A stretch of 64,000 bases of DNA from JAKFDI01 sp044508835 (GCA_044508835.1 JBIQHD010000015.1:39271-103270), one strand, 5' to 3'; counted from the first letter of the stretch, positions 15,173 to 24,173 are shown. Program-made: numbers and translations. Notes: generated by a model from the letters alone, not told the origin.

Positions 15173-17454
15173 AGCAGGCGCTGCACGACGTCGAGCAGGT
15201 TGCTCTGGTCGAAGCTGCTCTTGACGATGTAGGCATTGGCGCCGACGTCGATGCCCTGCTCCCGGTCCTCGCGCGATTCCAGCGCCGTCACCAGCACCAC
15301 CGGCAGCTCGGCCAGCTTGCGGTCGGCCCGCACGCGCGCGGTCAGGCCGAAGCCGTTCAGGCGCGGCATGTCGACGTCGGACACGACGAGGTCGAAGCTG
15401 CCGCTGCGCAGGGCGGTGAAGGCGTCCAGCCCGTCGGCGGCCGTCTCCACGCGGTAGCCCGCCGCTTCCAGGATGCCCTTGAGCAGGGTGCGCGAGGTGA
15501 TCGAGTCCTCGGCGACCAGCACCGACCGGCGCGGCGCCGCGGCGGCGGCCGCCGGGACGTGCGCGGCCTGCGTGCCGGCGGCGGCCGAGGCGAGCAGGTC
15601 CGGCACGTGGAGCACCGGCACGACCTGCCCGTTGCCGAGCACGCTGGCGCCCGCCATGTGGCGCACCGATTCAAGCTGCGTGCCGAGCGGCTTGACGAGC
15701 ACCTCGCGCTCCTCGATCACTTCGTCGACGCGGAAGGCGATGGCCTGGTGCGCGTCGTGGAGCACCGCGACGGGAAAGGCCGCGCGCCCGTCCGCCTCCG
15801 CCTCGGCGGGCACGCCCAGCACGCGGTCGAGCCGCGCGAAGGCCAGCACCCGCCCTTCGATCGCGACCGTCTCGCGGCTCTCCACCGTCTTCACCTCGTC
15901 GGCGCGGACCCGCGCCACGCGGGCGACGCTGCGGGTGGGCACGATGAAGCGCTGCCGCCCGGCGCGCAGCACCACGCCGCGAAACCGCGCCAGCGACAGC
16001 GGCAGCACCAGGCGGAAGCTCGCGCCCCGCCCCGGCGACGACGCCAGCGTGAGCGTGCCGCCCAGGCGCTCGACCTGCTGCGCCACGACGGACAGGCCCA
16101 TGCCGCGGCCGGAAATGTCGGTGATCAGCGGGCTGGTGGAAACGCCCGGCTCGGTGGCGAGCGCCAGCAGCTCGGCATCGCTGGCGGCGGCATCCGCCGG
16201 CGGCGCACCGTCGCCGTCGTCGCCGCCGGCCTGGGCGCGCGCCGCCCGCCGCAGCGCCGGCGCGTCGAAGCCGGCGCCGTCGTCGCGCACCACGATGCTG
16301 ACCTGCCGGCCTTCGAGCGCGCTCACCTCGATGGCCAGCGTGCCGCGCGCGGGCTTGCCCGCGGCCAGCCGCATCGCCCGCGGCTCGATGCCGTGGTCGA
16401 TGCCGTTGCGCACCAGGTGGATCAGCGGGTCCTTGATGTCGTCGAGGATGCGCCGGTCGATCTCCAGCTCGGCCCCGGTGACGACGAGCTGCACCTCCTT
16501 GCCGCATTCGCGCGCCAGCTCGCGCACCGAGGCGCGGAACAGGTCGGACAGCGTCGAGAACGGCTGGACCGCCATCTGCTTCATCTGCTCGAGCAGCTGG
16601 TCGACCATCTGGCCGATGGTGCGCTCCTCCTGGCCGGCCATGCGCGACTGGCGCAGCAGCTCGCCGTCGAACTCGGCCGCGGCGTCCTCGGACGCCTCCA
16701 GGTGCTGGCGCAGGCGGTCCCAGGCGGCCCGCGGCTGCGCGGCTTCGAGGCCGCCGTCGGCGAACGCGCGCTCGATGCAGCGCACGTCGTCGCGCAGGCG
16801 CGCCGAGCGCTTGCGCCAGGCGAGCGGGCGCTGGCGCAGGCGGCGCAGGCCCGCCGCCCGCTGGGCCGAGGCCGCCTTGGCGAACAGCAGCTCCTCCGAC
16901 TGCCGCAGCACCGCGTCGAGCACGCGCGTGCGGATGCGCACGGTCTCCGCGGAGAAGCGCGGGGGCAGCGCGCCGGCCGCCGGCTCCGGCGCCGCGGCGG
17001 GGGCGGCCTCGTGCGGCGGCCCGGCCGCCTCCTCCGCCGGCGCCGGCCGGGCCAGGAAGGCGTGCAGGTCGTAGCGGACCTCGGCCGAAGCGCGCTGCCG
17101 GTCCGGCGCGGGCGCGCCGTCGAGCGCCGCCAGCAGGCCGGCGAGCGCGTCCAGGCCGCGGTGCAGCACGTCGTAGAGGGCGGCCGTGGGCGCGAGGCTT
17201 CGCCGGCGCATGGCCGCGAACACGTGCTCGAGGGTCTGGCACAGCGACTCGACGTCGCCGGCGTTCACCGCGCGCGCGGCGCCCTTGAGGCTGTGCGCCG
17301 CGCGGAACACCACGTCCAGCGACGCCACCGGCAGCGGGCCGCCGCCCTGCTCGAGCGCGAGCAGGCCCGCGGTCATCGTCTGGAGGTGCTCCTGCGCCTC
17401 CACGCCGAACGTCGCCCGCAAGCGGGCCAGCAGGTCGTCGTCACTGGCCGACAT
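15169..17454 (-). CDS. cheA: CheA-type hybrid kinase with C-terminal receiver (WspE-like)
   Basis: 761 residues. The HPt domain is at the N-terminus (His54 in FRAAHSLKGAARAV). An Ala/Pro-rich linker of ~50 residues follows, then the dimerisation/P3 helices. The CheA ATPase has LIHLVRNGIDHGIE and ISGRGMGLSVVAQQVE. A CheW-like domain spans roughly residues 475-610, and a receiver ends the protein (Asp693 in LVVSDVDMPRLNG, Lys in YIVKSSFDQ). A separate CheY-binding P2 domain is not apparent. The attached receiver is typical of alternative-function chemosensory kinases rather than flagellar ones. It sits 12 bases after the MCP gene and overlaps cheB by 4 bases. Confidence 0.93.
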   Translation of the reverse strand: MSASDDDLLARLRATFGVEAQEHLQTMTAGLLALEQGGGPLPVASLDVVFRAAHSLKGAARAVNAGDVESLCQTLEHVFAAMRRRSLAPTAALYDVLHRGLDALAGLLAALDGAPAPDRQRASAEVRYDLHAFLARPAPAEEAAGPPHEAAPAAAPEPAAGALPPRFSAETVRIRTRVLDAVLRQSEELLFAKAASAQRAAGLRRLRQRPLAWRKRSARLRDDVRCIERAFADGGLEAAQPRAAWDRLRQHLEASEDAAAEFDGELLRQSRMAGQEERTIGQMVDQLLEQMKQMAVQPFSTLSDLFRASVRELARECGKEVQLVVTGAELEIDRRILDDIKDPLIHLVRNGIDHGIEPRAMRLAAGKPARGTLAIEVSALEGRQVSIVVRDDGAGFDAPALRRAARAQAGGDDGDGAPPADAAASDAELLALATEPGVSTSPLITDISGRGMGLSVVAQQVERLGGTLTLASSPGRGASFRLVLPLSLARFRGVVLRAGRQRFIVPTRSVARVARVRADEVKTVESRETVAIEGRVLAFARLDRVLGVPAEAEADGRAAFPVAVLHDAHQAIAFRVDEVIEEREVLVKPLGTQLESVRHMAGASVLGNGQVVPVLHVPDLLASAAAGTQAAHVPAAAAAAPRRSVLVAEDSITSRTLLKGILEAAGYRVETAADGLDAFTALRSGSFDLVVSDVDMPRLNGFGLTARVRADRKLAELPVVLVTALESREDREQGIDVGANAYIVKSSFDQSNLLDVVQRLL

Positions 17455-17466
17455 GGCGGGCTGGCA

Positions 17467-19179
17467 TCAGAGCTTGTACCGGCCGACGATGTCCTTGAGG
17501 CTGCCGCCGATCTCATTGAGACTCTTCGCGGCAACCTCCGCCTGGCGCGTGGCCGACACGTTCTGCATGCTGGCCTGCTTGATGTTCTGCATGGCCAGCG
17601 CCACCTGGTCGGTGCCCACGAGCTGCTGCTGGCTCGACGCCGCGATCTGCGTGGCCGCCTGCGCCGCCTCGCTGATCGTGCCGGCGAGCTGCGCGATGGC
17701 CGCGCCCGCCTCGGTCGACTGCTTCATGCCGGCCTCGACCGCCTTGCTGCCCTGCTCCGTGGCCAGCACCGCGGCGGTGGTCGACTTCTGGATCTCGTGC
17801 AGGATCGAGCGCACCTGCGCCGTCGCCTGGCGCGACTGCTCCGCGAGGCTGCGTACCTCCTGCGCCACCACCGAGAAGCCCCTGCCGTGCTCGCCCGCCT
17901 TGGCCGCCTCGATCGCGGCGTTGACGGCCAGCAGGTTCGACTGCTCCGCCAGGTCGTTCACCGCCGCGATGATCTCGCCGATGGCCTGGCTGTTCTCGCT
18001 CAGGCGCACCACGGTCTCGGCGATGGATTCCATCTGCGACTGGATCTGCCGCATGCCCTCGATGGCCGCGTCGACCGACTGGCGCCCCGTCTGCCCGATG
18101 GCCGTGGCGGTCTGCGCGCCGTCGGCCACCAGCCGGGCCTTCTGGCTGGCGAGCTGCGCCGTCTGCTTGACCTCCTCCACCGTCGTCGTCGTCTGCGCGA
18201 TGGCGGTGCCCGTCTCGGCCGCGCCCGAGGCCACCTGCGTGGTGGCGGCGAGGATCTCGCTCGCCGACGCGGCCAGCGTGCCGATGTTGGCCGACAGGCT
18301 CTCGGTCGCGCGGCGCAGGTTGGCCACCATGGTCGCGAAGGCCTGGCCGAGCTGGTCGCGCGCGGACTGCGGCCGCACCTCCACCGTCAGGTCCTGGGCG
18401 GCGATGCGGCGCGCCACGCCGGCCATGGCCTGCAGCGATCCGCCCATGCGCACGAAGGCCTGCGCCAGCGTGCCGATTTCGTCGGTGCGCCGGGTGTCGA
18501 GCGCCGGCACGTCGAGGTCGCCCTCGGCGATGCGGTCGGCGGCCCGCGCGAGCTGTTCCAGCGGCGTGGCCGTCAGGCGCGTCAGCACGGCGACGATCAC
18601 CGCGGCGGCCAGCAGCGCGGCGACGGTGGTGTAGCCGAGCACCTGCACCGCGTCCGCCATCGCCGCCCGGGCCGACCGGTGGGCACGCTCGCCCAGCGTG
18701 GCGAGCAGCTCGCGCTGCCGGTCGTAGGTCTGCATCTGCGCGGCCAGCGCCTCCTCGAGCGCCGCGCCGGTGGCGCCCTGCGCCAGGGGCGCGAGCACCT
18801 GCTCGCTGCGCACGCGGCGGTGCTCGGCCGCCAGGCGCTCGAGCTCCTGCAGCGGCTGGGCGATGTCCGCGTGGTCGCGGGTGGCCTCCGCCAGGCGGCG
18901 GCGCAGCAGCTCGTTGCGCTGCGAGTTGGCCTCGATGGCGCGGCGCGCCGCCTCCGGGCTGGCGCCGCGGTCGGCGTTCATCACCAGCCCCACGAGCAGC
19001 GCGCGCGACTCGTGCAGGTTGCCGTCGAGCTCGCGCACCGCGGACTCGATCTCGGTCTGCGCGCTGATCTGGGCCATGCCGCGGTAGCCGGACATCACGG
19101 CCAGGCCGAGCAGCAGCACGATGATCCCGAAGCCGAGGAGCAGCCGGGGGGCGGTGCGCAGGTTGGTGAACCAGGTCAT
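17467..19179 (-). CDS. Methyl-accepting chemotaxis protein (4HB-HAMP-signalling domain)
   Basis: 570 residues. Transmembrane helix 1 is at ~12-30. A helical periplasmic domain of about 155 residues of the four-helix-bundle type follows, then helix 2 at ~185-208, HAMP, and a long cytoplasmic coiled coil. The conserved tip is intact (AEQSNLLAVNAAIEAAKAGE, then GRGFSVVAQEVRSLAEQS). It ends in GRYKL and lacks the NWETF-like tether for CheR/CheB, which fits the TPR-type CheR encoded upstream. It is the only receptor of the operon and overlaps the CheW gene by 4 bases. Confidence 0.93.
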   Translation of the reverse strand: MTWFTNLRTAPRLLLGFGIIVLLLGLAVMSGYRGMAQISAQTEIESAVRELDGNLHESRALLVGLVMNADRGASPEAARRAIEANSQRNELLRRRLAEATRDHADIAQPLQELERLAAEHRRVRSEQVLAPLAQGATGAALEEALAAQMQTYDRQRELLATLGERAHRSARAAMADAVQVLGYTTVAALLAAAVIVAVLTRLTATPLEQLARAADRIAEGDLDVPALDTRRTDEIGTLAQAFVRMGGSLQAMAGVARRIAAQDLTVEVRPQSARDQLGQAFATMVANLRRATESLSANIGTLAASASEILAATTQVASGAAETGTAIAQTTTTVEEVKQTAQLASQKARLVADGAQTATAIGQTGRQSVDAAIEGMRQIQSQMESIAETVVRLSENSQAIGEIIAAVNDLAEQSNLLAVNAAIEAAKAGEHGRGFSVVAQEVRSLAEQSRQATAQVRSILHEIQKSTTAAVLATEQGSKAVEAGMKQSTEAGAAIAQLAGTISEAAQAATQIAASSQQQLVGTDQVALAMQNIKQASMQNVSATRQAEVAAKSLNEIGGSLKDIVGRYKL

Positions 19180-19820
19180 TCGGGAATCCCTTGCCGTCGT
19201 TCTTGGTGTGGAGCGGATGAGCCGCGCGCGTCGCGCACGATGATGTCAGGATCACCGACGATGCGCTCGACGTCGAGCACCGCCAGCCGCTCGGGCGTGA
19301 TGCCCAGCAGGTAGCGCGCCCGCACGCCGCTCATGGTGGGCAGCGGCGGCTGCAGGTCGGCCAGCCGCACGCGGCGCATGCCCGTCACCGAATCGACGAG
19401 CAGCCCGAACTCGATGCGGCCGTCGGAGACGACCAGCACGCGGTTGAGGTCGGGCAGACCCCGGGCCGGGAGGCCGAAGAAGGCCTTGAGGTCGACGACC
19501 GACACGATGCGCCCGCGCACGTTCACGATGCCGGCGACGAAGCGCGGCGCACCGGGCAGCGGCGTGAGCTCCCGCAGCGCGATCACCTCCTGCACGAGCG
19601 CGGTGCCGATCGCATGGTGCTCGTAGCCCATCAGGAACTCGATGACCTCGAGGCTTTGCGCGCCGTCGTCGGCCCCGGGCTCGCGCGCGGCGCTGCGCGC
19701 GCGGGCCTGCAGGATGCGCCGGCGCGTGGCGTCGTCGAGCGCCGGCTCGGCCAGCGCGGCCTCGGCCCGCGCGAGGCGGGCGCGCAGCTGCGCCCAGTCG
19801 ACCGGCGGGCGCCCCGTCAT
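19176..19820 (-). CDS. cheW: CheW-like coupling protein with N-terminal helical extension
   Basis: 214 residues from the ATG at 19820, chosen because it overlaps the cheR stop as ATGA like its neighbours; an ATG 6 codons earlier is also open. Residues ~1-55 are an Arg/Ala-rich helical extension (RRRILQARARSAARE). The CheW fold follows (LEVIEFLMGYEHHAIGTALV, then PRFVAGIVNVRGRIVSVVDL). Position and length recall WspD, but the cysteine-rich WspD N-terminus is missing. It should link the MCP to CheA. Confidence 0.9.
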   Translation of the reverse strand: MTGRPPVDWAQLRARLARAEAALAEPALDDATRRRILQARARSAAREPGADDGAQSLEVIEFLMGYEHHAIGTALVQEVIALRELTPLPGAPRFVAGIVNVRGRIVSVVDLKAFFGLPARGLPDLNRVLVVSDGRIEFGLLVDSVTGMRRVRLADLQPPLPTMSGVRARYLLGITPERLAVLDVERIVGDPDIIVRDARGSSAPHQERRQGIPE

Positions 19821-21205
19821 CGGGCGGCCGGGCCGCACACGGCGGCGTTCACGAGGGCCTGGAGCCGGCCGGCGGCCAGGCCGCCGCTGTGCGGCAGCAC
19901 CTCCTCGGGGTCCGTGCCGTCGAGCAGGCGCAGCACGTTGCGGAAGTGCCGCGCGGCGTCGGCCTGCTCGCCCTCGCGCAGGGCCAGCAGGCCGAGTGCA
20001 TGGTGTGCGATCACGAAGTTCGGCTCCAGGTAGAGGGCGCGCCGCAGCGCCGCCCGGGCGCGCCCGAGGTGCCCCATCTCGAGCAGGACGACGGCGTGCA
20101 GATGATGCATGCCGGCATCCATCTTGTCGCCGGCCAGGGCCTGCTCGACCGCCTCGAGCGCCGGCGCCAGCCGCCCGGCGTCGGCATGCGCGCGCGCCAG
20201 CCGGGCGAGGCGGCGACCGTCGTCGTCGTTACTCGGGGGGATGTCGGCCACCGGCAGCGGCGCGGCGGCGGAAGCCGGCGCCGCCGCCGCAGGCACCGCG
20301 CCTGCCACCCGGGCGGGCGCCGGCGTGGCCATGGTTCCGGCCGATGCGGCGACGGGCGCGCGGCCCGTCTTGCGGTAGAACACCGCGTCCTCGAAGTACA
20401 CGGCGTCGAGCGACGCCGCCGCGTGCGCCCCCAGCTCGGTGGCCGCCAGCGACAGCCAGCCGCCATCCGCCAGCGCCTGCCGGAAGCCGCGGCAGACCCG
20501 GCGCATCAGCGCCGGCGGGAAGTACATCAGGACGTTGCGGCACAGGATCACGTCCATCGCGAAGGCCTCGCCGTGCGGCTGCGGGAACGGCAGCTCGGCA
20601 AGGTTGAGCGGCGCGAACCTCACCATCCGCCGGATGCGCGGCAGCAGCGCATGGCCGCGCCGCCCGGCGGTGAAGTAGCGGCCCTTCAGCCAGGGCGGCG
20701 CGTCGCGGAACGACCATTCGCCGTACTCGGCCCGCGCCGCCTGGCGCAGGAACCGGCGGTTGACGTCGGTCGCGAGGATCGTGACCTGCCAGTCGTCCAG
20801 GTCCGGCATCAGGCGGTCGAGCAGGATGGCGAGCGAATACGCCTCCTCGCCGGTGCAGCAGCCGGCGCTCCAGAAGCGCAGGCGCCGCGAGCCGGCGCGC
20901 CGGTCCGCGATCAGCGGCGGCAGGATCTCGTCGGCCAGGGCCTCGAAGCTGCGGCGCTCGCGGAAGAAGTAGGTCTCGCCCACCGTCAGCGCCTCGGCCA
21001 GCGCCTGCAGCGCCGCGGCATCGGGGGCCGGGGCCAGCAGCCGCTGCACGAAGGCCTCGGCCTCGCCCGCGCCGTCCGCGCGCGCGGCGGCGGCGGTGCC
21101 GCGCAGCAGGTCGGGCCAGCGGCCGGGCGGGAAGTCGAGCCCCAGGTGTTCCGTCACCCGGGCCGCCAGCGGGGCCAGCCAGGGCGCATCCGGCGGCGGC
21201 GTCAT
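19817..21205 (-). CDS. cheR: CheR methyltransferase with C-terminal TPR region (WspC-like)
   Basis: 462 residues. The CheR N-terminal helical domain is followed by the SAM-dependent methyltransferase (TVGETYFFRE near residue 73; FWSAGCCTGEEAYSLAI; VILCRNVLMYF). After an Ala/Pro-rich linker (~285-320) the last ~130 residues form tetratricopeptide-like helices (LARLARAHADAGRLAPALEA, then ALYLEPNFVIAHHALGLLAL). TPR-bearing CheR proteins do not depend on a pentapeptide tether, in agreement with the MCP. It methylates glutamates of that receptor using SAM. It overlaps both flanking cheW genes by 4 bases. Confidence 0.93.
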   Translation of the reverse strand: MTPPPDAPWLAPLAARVTEHLGLDFPPGRWPDLLRGTAAAARADGAGEAEAFVQRLLAPAPDAAALQALAEALTVGETYFFRERRSFEALADEILPPLIADRRAGSRRLRFWSAGCCTGEEAYSLAILLDRLMPDLDDWQVTILATDVNRRFLRQAARAEYGEWSFRDAPPWLKGRYFTAGRRGHALLPRIRRMVRFAPLNLAELPFPQPHGEAFAMDVILCRNVLMYFPPALMRRVCRGFRQALADGGWLSLAATELGAHAAASLDAVYFEDAVFYRKTGRAPVAASAGTMATPAPARVAGAVPAAAAPASAAAPLPVADIPPSNDDDGRRLARLARAHADAGRLAPALEAVEQALAGDKMDAGMHHLHAVVLLEMGHLGRARAALRRALYLEPNFVIAHHALGLLALREGEQADAARHFRNVLRLLDGTDPEEVLPHSGGLAAGRLQALVNAAVCGPAAR

Positions 21206-21678
21206 GCCGGCGCCTGCCGGTCGAGCGCGACGGCCAGCCGCTCGCGCTCGGGCAGCGACAGGAAGGCTTCGAGGTCGTGGATCAGCACCAGGCCGTCGTC
21301 GAGCTTGACGACGCCCGCGACGTGGCGGACGCCAGGCACGATGTCGTCCGCCGGCAGCGGCTCGTGCGGCGGCGCCAGCAGCCCCACCACGCCGTCGGCG
21401 GGCAGCGCCACGAGGAGCCCGCCGGCGTGCGCGAGCACCAGCACGTCGCTCAGCAGCGCCTCGCGCTCGGGCAGCGCGAGGCGCTGCCGCAGCCGCATGA
21501 CCGGCACCACCCGCCCGGCGACGTTGATCATCCCCTCGACGATCTCCGGCGCGCCGGGAAGCGGCTCGACGTGCAGCATCGGCAGGACGCGCAGCACGTG
21601 CACGATGCGCAGCGCATAGCGCTGCGCCTCCACGCGGAAGACGAGCAGTTGGCGAAGCGGGGCGTCGGCAGGGGTCAC
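21202..21678 (-). CDS. cheW: CheW-like coupling protein
   Basis: 158 residues from a GTG at 21678, with a single CheW domain (LRQLLVFRVEAQRYALRIVH, PEIVEGMINVAGRVVPVM, VVKLDDGLVLIHDLEAFL). The GTG begins just before the fold and is preferred for that reason. An upstream ATG at 21735 would add 19 residues (177 in total). Neither start has a convincing ribosome site, so the N-terminus is uncertain. It is the first gene of the overlapped che operon, and its stop overlaps cheR by 4 bases. It corresponds to WspB in position and size. Confidence 0.82.
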   Translation of the reverse strand: MTPADAPLRQLLVFRVEAQRYALRIVHVLRVLPMLHVEPLPGAPEIVEGMINVAGRVVPVMRLRQRLALPEREALLSDVLVLAHAGGLLVALPADGVVGLLAPPHEPLPADDIVPGVRHVAGVVKLDDGLVLIHDLEAFLSLPERERLAVALDRQAPA

Positions 21679-21830
21679 GTGTTCTTCATGGCGGCCCGGG
21701 ATGGAGTGGAGTCGCTCGACGGGTGCCCGCGGCATTTGACACCACGGCGCCATGCCGGCCAATGGTGGATTCCATCCGTTTCCGATGCCCTGCCGGCCAT
21801 GAACGGCCGTGAAGGACGCCGGGCCGTGAA

Positions 21831-23012
21831 TCAGTCCACGATGCGCCCGTCCGCGCCGATCAGCGTGATGTCCACGTAGCGCGAGCCGTGGTGCCGCTGC
21901 GGCCCGAAGCGCACGGCGTAGCCGCCCACGTCGAACTCGCCCATGCCCTCGAGCGCGCGCACGAGCCTGGCGCGCGTCGGCTGCGGGCCGGCGCGGCGCA
22001 GCGCCTCGACGAACACCTTCGCGACGATCATGCCCTCGAGCCCGATGTAGTCGGGCTTGAGCGCCGGGTCCAGCCGCGCGAGCAGCCGGCGGTACTCGAC
22101 GGCGACGCCGGCGCGGCTGCGGTGCGGGTTGGGCGCCGTCTGGCTGACGGACACGCCGCGCGCCAGCGGGCCGAGCTCCTCGATGAGCTGCTTCGTGCCG
22201 ATGAGGCTGCGGGCGTAGTACTGCGTGCGGCCGCGGCGCACCTGCTCGAACGCCCGGATGAAGGACACGGCGTCGCTGCCCGAGGCGCCGATCACGAGCG
22301 CCTGCAGCTCGGCATCCTTCAGCGCATCGACCGCCGCGGCCGGCGCCTTCGAGCCGGTCGCCATCGTCCCGACGGCCTGCAGCTCGAGGCCGAGCGCCTG
22401 CATGCGCCGGCGCGTGTCGGCCAGCAGCTCGCGCCCCGAGGCGCTGTCGTAGTGCAGCAGGCCGATGCGCGTGAGGCCGATGGTGTGCAGGTGCTGCACG
22501 ATCTGCTGCAGCTCGTCGGAGAAGCTCGCGCGCGTGGTGAACGCCACCGGCGACGTGCTGCCGTAGAGCTCCTCGTAGCCCGTGTACGGCCCGATCATCG
22601 GCACGCCGGCCTGCTCGGCCAGCGGCAGCGAATGCCTCACCGTGTTGGTCCACATGTAGTTGACGAGCGCGAACACCTTCTCGTCATCGATGAGCCGGCG
22701 CGTGTTCGCCTCCGAGCGCTCGACGACGTAGCCGTCGTCCAGCGACACCAGCCGCAGCCGCCGGCCGTGCACCCCGCCGCTGTCGTTGACGGCGGCGAAG
22801 TAGGCCAGCGCGCCTTCGCGGTACGAGCGGGCCTGCGACGCGAAGCTGCCCGAGAACGAGGCCGACTGGCCGAGCACGATCTCGTGCTCGCCGACGCCCG
22901 GCTCGGCGCGCGCGACGGCCGCGCACCACAGGGCCGAGATCGCGAGCAGCCACGGGCCCAGCCGGCTCGCGCGGCGCGCGTGTGCGGCGGCATGCGGAAG
23001 GGAGTGCGGCAT
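21831..23012 (-). CDS. Periplasmic branched-chain-amino-acid-type (LivK-like) binding protein without transporter genes
   Basis: 393 residues from the ATG at 23012, fixed by GGAG six bases upstream; a TTG four codons earlier lacks one. A signal peptide (RRASRLGPWLLAISALWCAA, cut after ARA) precedes a two-lobed Peripla_BP_6 fold: EIVLGQSASFSGSF, GVHGRRLRLVSLDDGY, VNYMWTNTV, GVPMIGPYTG. The usual LivH/M/G/F transporter genes are absent on both sides. It lies ~100-150 bases upstream of the che operon in the same direction. It may therefore present a ligand to the MCP, whose periplasmic domain is a simple helix bundle. That role is inferred from context only. Confidence 0.85.
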   Translation of the reverse strand: MPHSLPHAAAHARRASRLGPWLLAISALWCAAVARAEPGVGEHEIVLGQSASFSGSFASQARSYREGALAYFAAVNDSGGVHGRRLRLVSLDDGYVVERSEANTRRLIDDEKVFALVNYMWTNTVRHSLPLAEQAGVPMIGPYTGYEELYGSTSPVAFTTRASFSDELQQIVQHLHTIGLTRIGLLHYDSASGRELLADTRRRMQALGLELQAVGTMATGSKAPAAAVDALKDAELQALVIGASGSDAVSFIRAFEQVRRGRTQYYARSLIGTKQLIEELGPLARGVSVSQTAPNPHRSRAGVAVEYRRLLARLDPALKPDYIGLEGMIVAKVFVEALRRAGPQPTRARLVRALEGMGEFDVGGYAVRFGPQRHHGSRYVDITLIGADGRIVD

Positions 23013-23186
23013 GGCGGGCTCCAACAGTGTCGATGGGCCCGTATTTCGACACGTCCGCCGGCGCCGCGCGCCGACGGTCCGTCACTGCGTCATTCCACGG
23101 CGGAATGGTTCACGAGGCAGGCGGCACACCGGCCGCGGCGCGCCGCCTGCCGGCCGCGTGAACTGCGGCACGCACGAAGCGGCGCG

Positions 23187-23510
23187 TCAGCCGCCGTGGC
23201 GATGGGAGCGGCGATCGCGGCGGTCGGGAATGCCGTTGCCGTCGCGGTCCCAGCGGGTGCGATGGAAGCGGGGCGCCGCGTGGCCGCCGCCGCGGTGGAC
23301 GTGGTGCGCCGGCCGGGGCTGCACGCGCACCGGCACGTGGCGCACCTGCACCGGCACCGTCTGCACGTGGACCGGCACGGGCCGCACCTGCACCGGCGAG
23401 CCGATGGTGATCGACCACTGCACGTCGACGGCGTGGGCGCGCGCGGCGCCCGCACCCAGGGTGCCCGCGAGGGCGATGGCGGCACTGATGGCGACGGTTC
23501 GGATACCCAT
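23187..23510 (-). CDS. Small exported protein with Val-Pro repeats and a calcium-loop-like motif
   Basis: 107 residues with a clear signal peptide (TVAISAAIALAGTLGAGAARA, cut near residue 25). The middle (~39-66) is a run of PVxV/VPVQVR units alternating with basic residues. The C-terminus is His/Arg-rich and contains DRDGNGIPD (residues 88-96), which resembles the Asp-rich calcium loop of thrombospondin type 3/EF-hand proteins. AAGGAG precedes the ATG by ~7 bases. No known family function. Its strand and position suggest it could share transcripts with the LivK-like gene 174 bases downstream. Confidence 0.75.
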   Translation of the reverse strand: MGIRTVAISAAIALAGTLGAGAARAHAVDVQWSITIGSPVQVRPVPVHVQTVPVQVRHVPVRVQPRPAHHVHRGGGHAAPRFHRTRWDRDGNGIPDRRDRRSHRHGG

Positions 23511-23884
23511 GGACGTTCTCCTTCTTCCTTCTGGCGTCGGCCACGCGGCTCGCAAGAGATGTTGCGCAGCCGCGGCCAACGCCTTCATTGAAGGCGGGCG
23601 GTGCATCGCGGGTATCAATGCCGCGTAAAGCTGCGTGAAGCGGCGCGGTGCGCCGGTTCGCCGCGCGTGGGGGCCCGGAAAGCCCCTGCGCCGGGCGGCC
23701 GCGGGGCGGCGCCGTCCGACCGGGGCTGTCGGCGCCCTCCTACGAACGATGAGGATGTCGGCCACTGACGGCGCGCCGGATGCGGCCGTACGCTTTCTCT
23801 CACTGGGCACTGCCGGATGCAGGGGTCTGAACCCGAAAGCCTTGCACCGCAGCCGCCGGATCTTTCCACTTCGAGGAGAAACTG
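23511..23884. other. 374-base intergenic region upstream of two divergent genes
   Basis: It carries the promoters of the small exported protein (leftward) and the GlsB-like gene (rightward). I see the two ribosome sites at its ends and one inverted repeat, GGCGCCG/CGGCGCC at 23708-23714 and 23730-23736, with a 15-base loop. I find no RNA gene, coding potential or clear -35/-10 pair. Confidence 0.5.
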
Positions 23885-24154
23885 ATGAACCTGATTCTTT
23901 GGCTGGTGATTGGCGGTGTGGTCGGCTGGCTCGCGAGCCTGATGATGCGCACCGACGGGCAACAGGGAATCATCCTGAACGTGGTGGTCGGCATCGTCGG
24001 CGCACTGCTCGGCGGCTGGCTGATCTCGCCCCTGCTCGGGGTGGGCACCATCAACCAGAACGACTTCAGCATCATGTCGATCATCGTCTCGCTGATCGGC
24101 GCGGTGATCCTGCTGGGCATCGTGAACCTGGTGCGGCGCGGCCGCATCCGCTGA
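23885..24154 (+). CDS. GlsB/YeaQ/YmgE-family membrane protein
   Basis: 89 residues with three hydrophobic segments (~3-20, ~28-50 with the Gly-rich VGIVGALLGGWLIS, and ~62-82) and a basic end, RRGRIR. This is the standard length and layout of the transglycosylase-associated/YeaQ family, which is induced by general stress in several bacteria; its biochemical role is unknown. GAGGAG lies 6 bases before the ATG. A strong terminator 20 bases after the stop makes it a single-gene transcript. Confidence 0.9.
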   Translation: MNLILWLVIGGVVGWLASLMMRTDGQQGIILNVVVGIVGALLGGWLISPLLGVGTINQNDFSIMSIIVSLIGAVILLGIVNLVRRGRIR

Positions 24155-24173
24155 CCCTCCGCTCCGCCCGCCG

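Noticed and set aside
15559..19314. Long plus-strand open frame (1251 codons) opposite cheA and the MCP gene
   Set aside because: Antisense shadow of the che operon; composition of His/Arg/Leu repeats without any domain.
23117..23150. GCAGGCGGC/GCCGCCTGC inverted repeat after the small exported protein
   Set aside because: Stem is strong but no T-tract follows on the minus strand, so I did not call a terminator.
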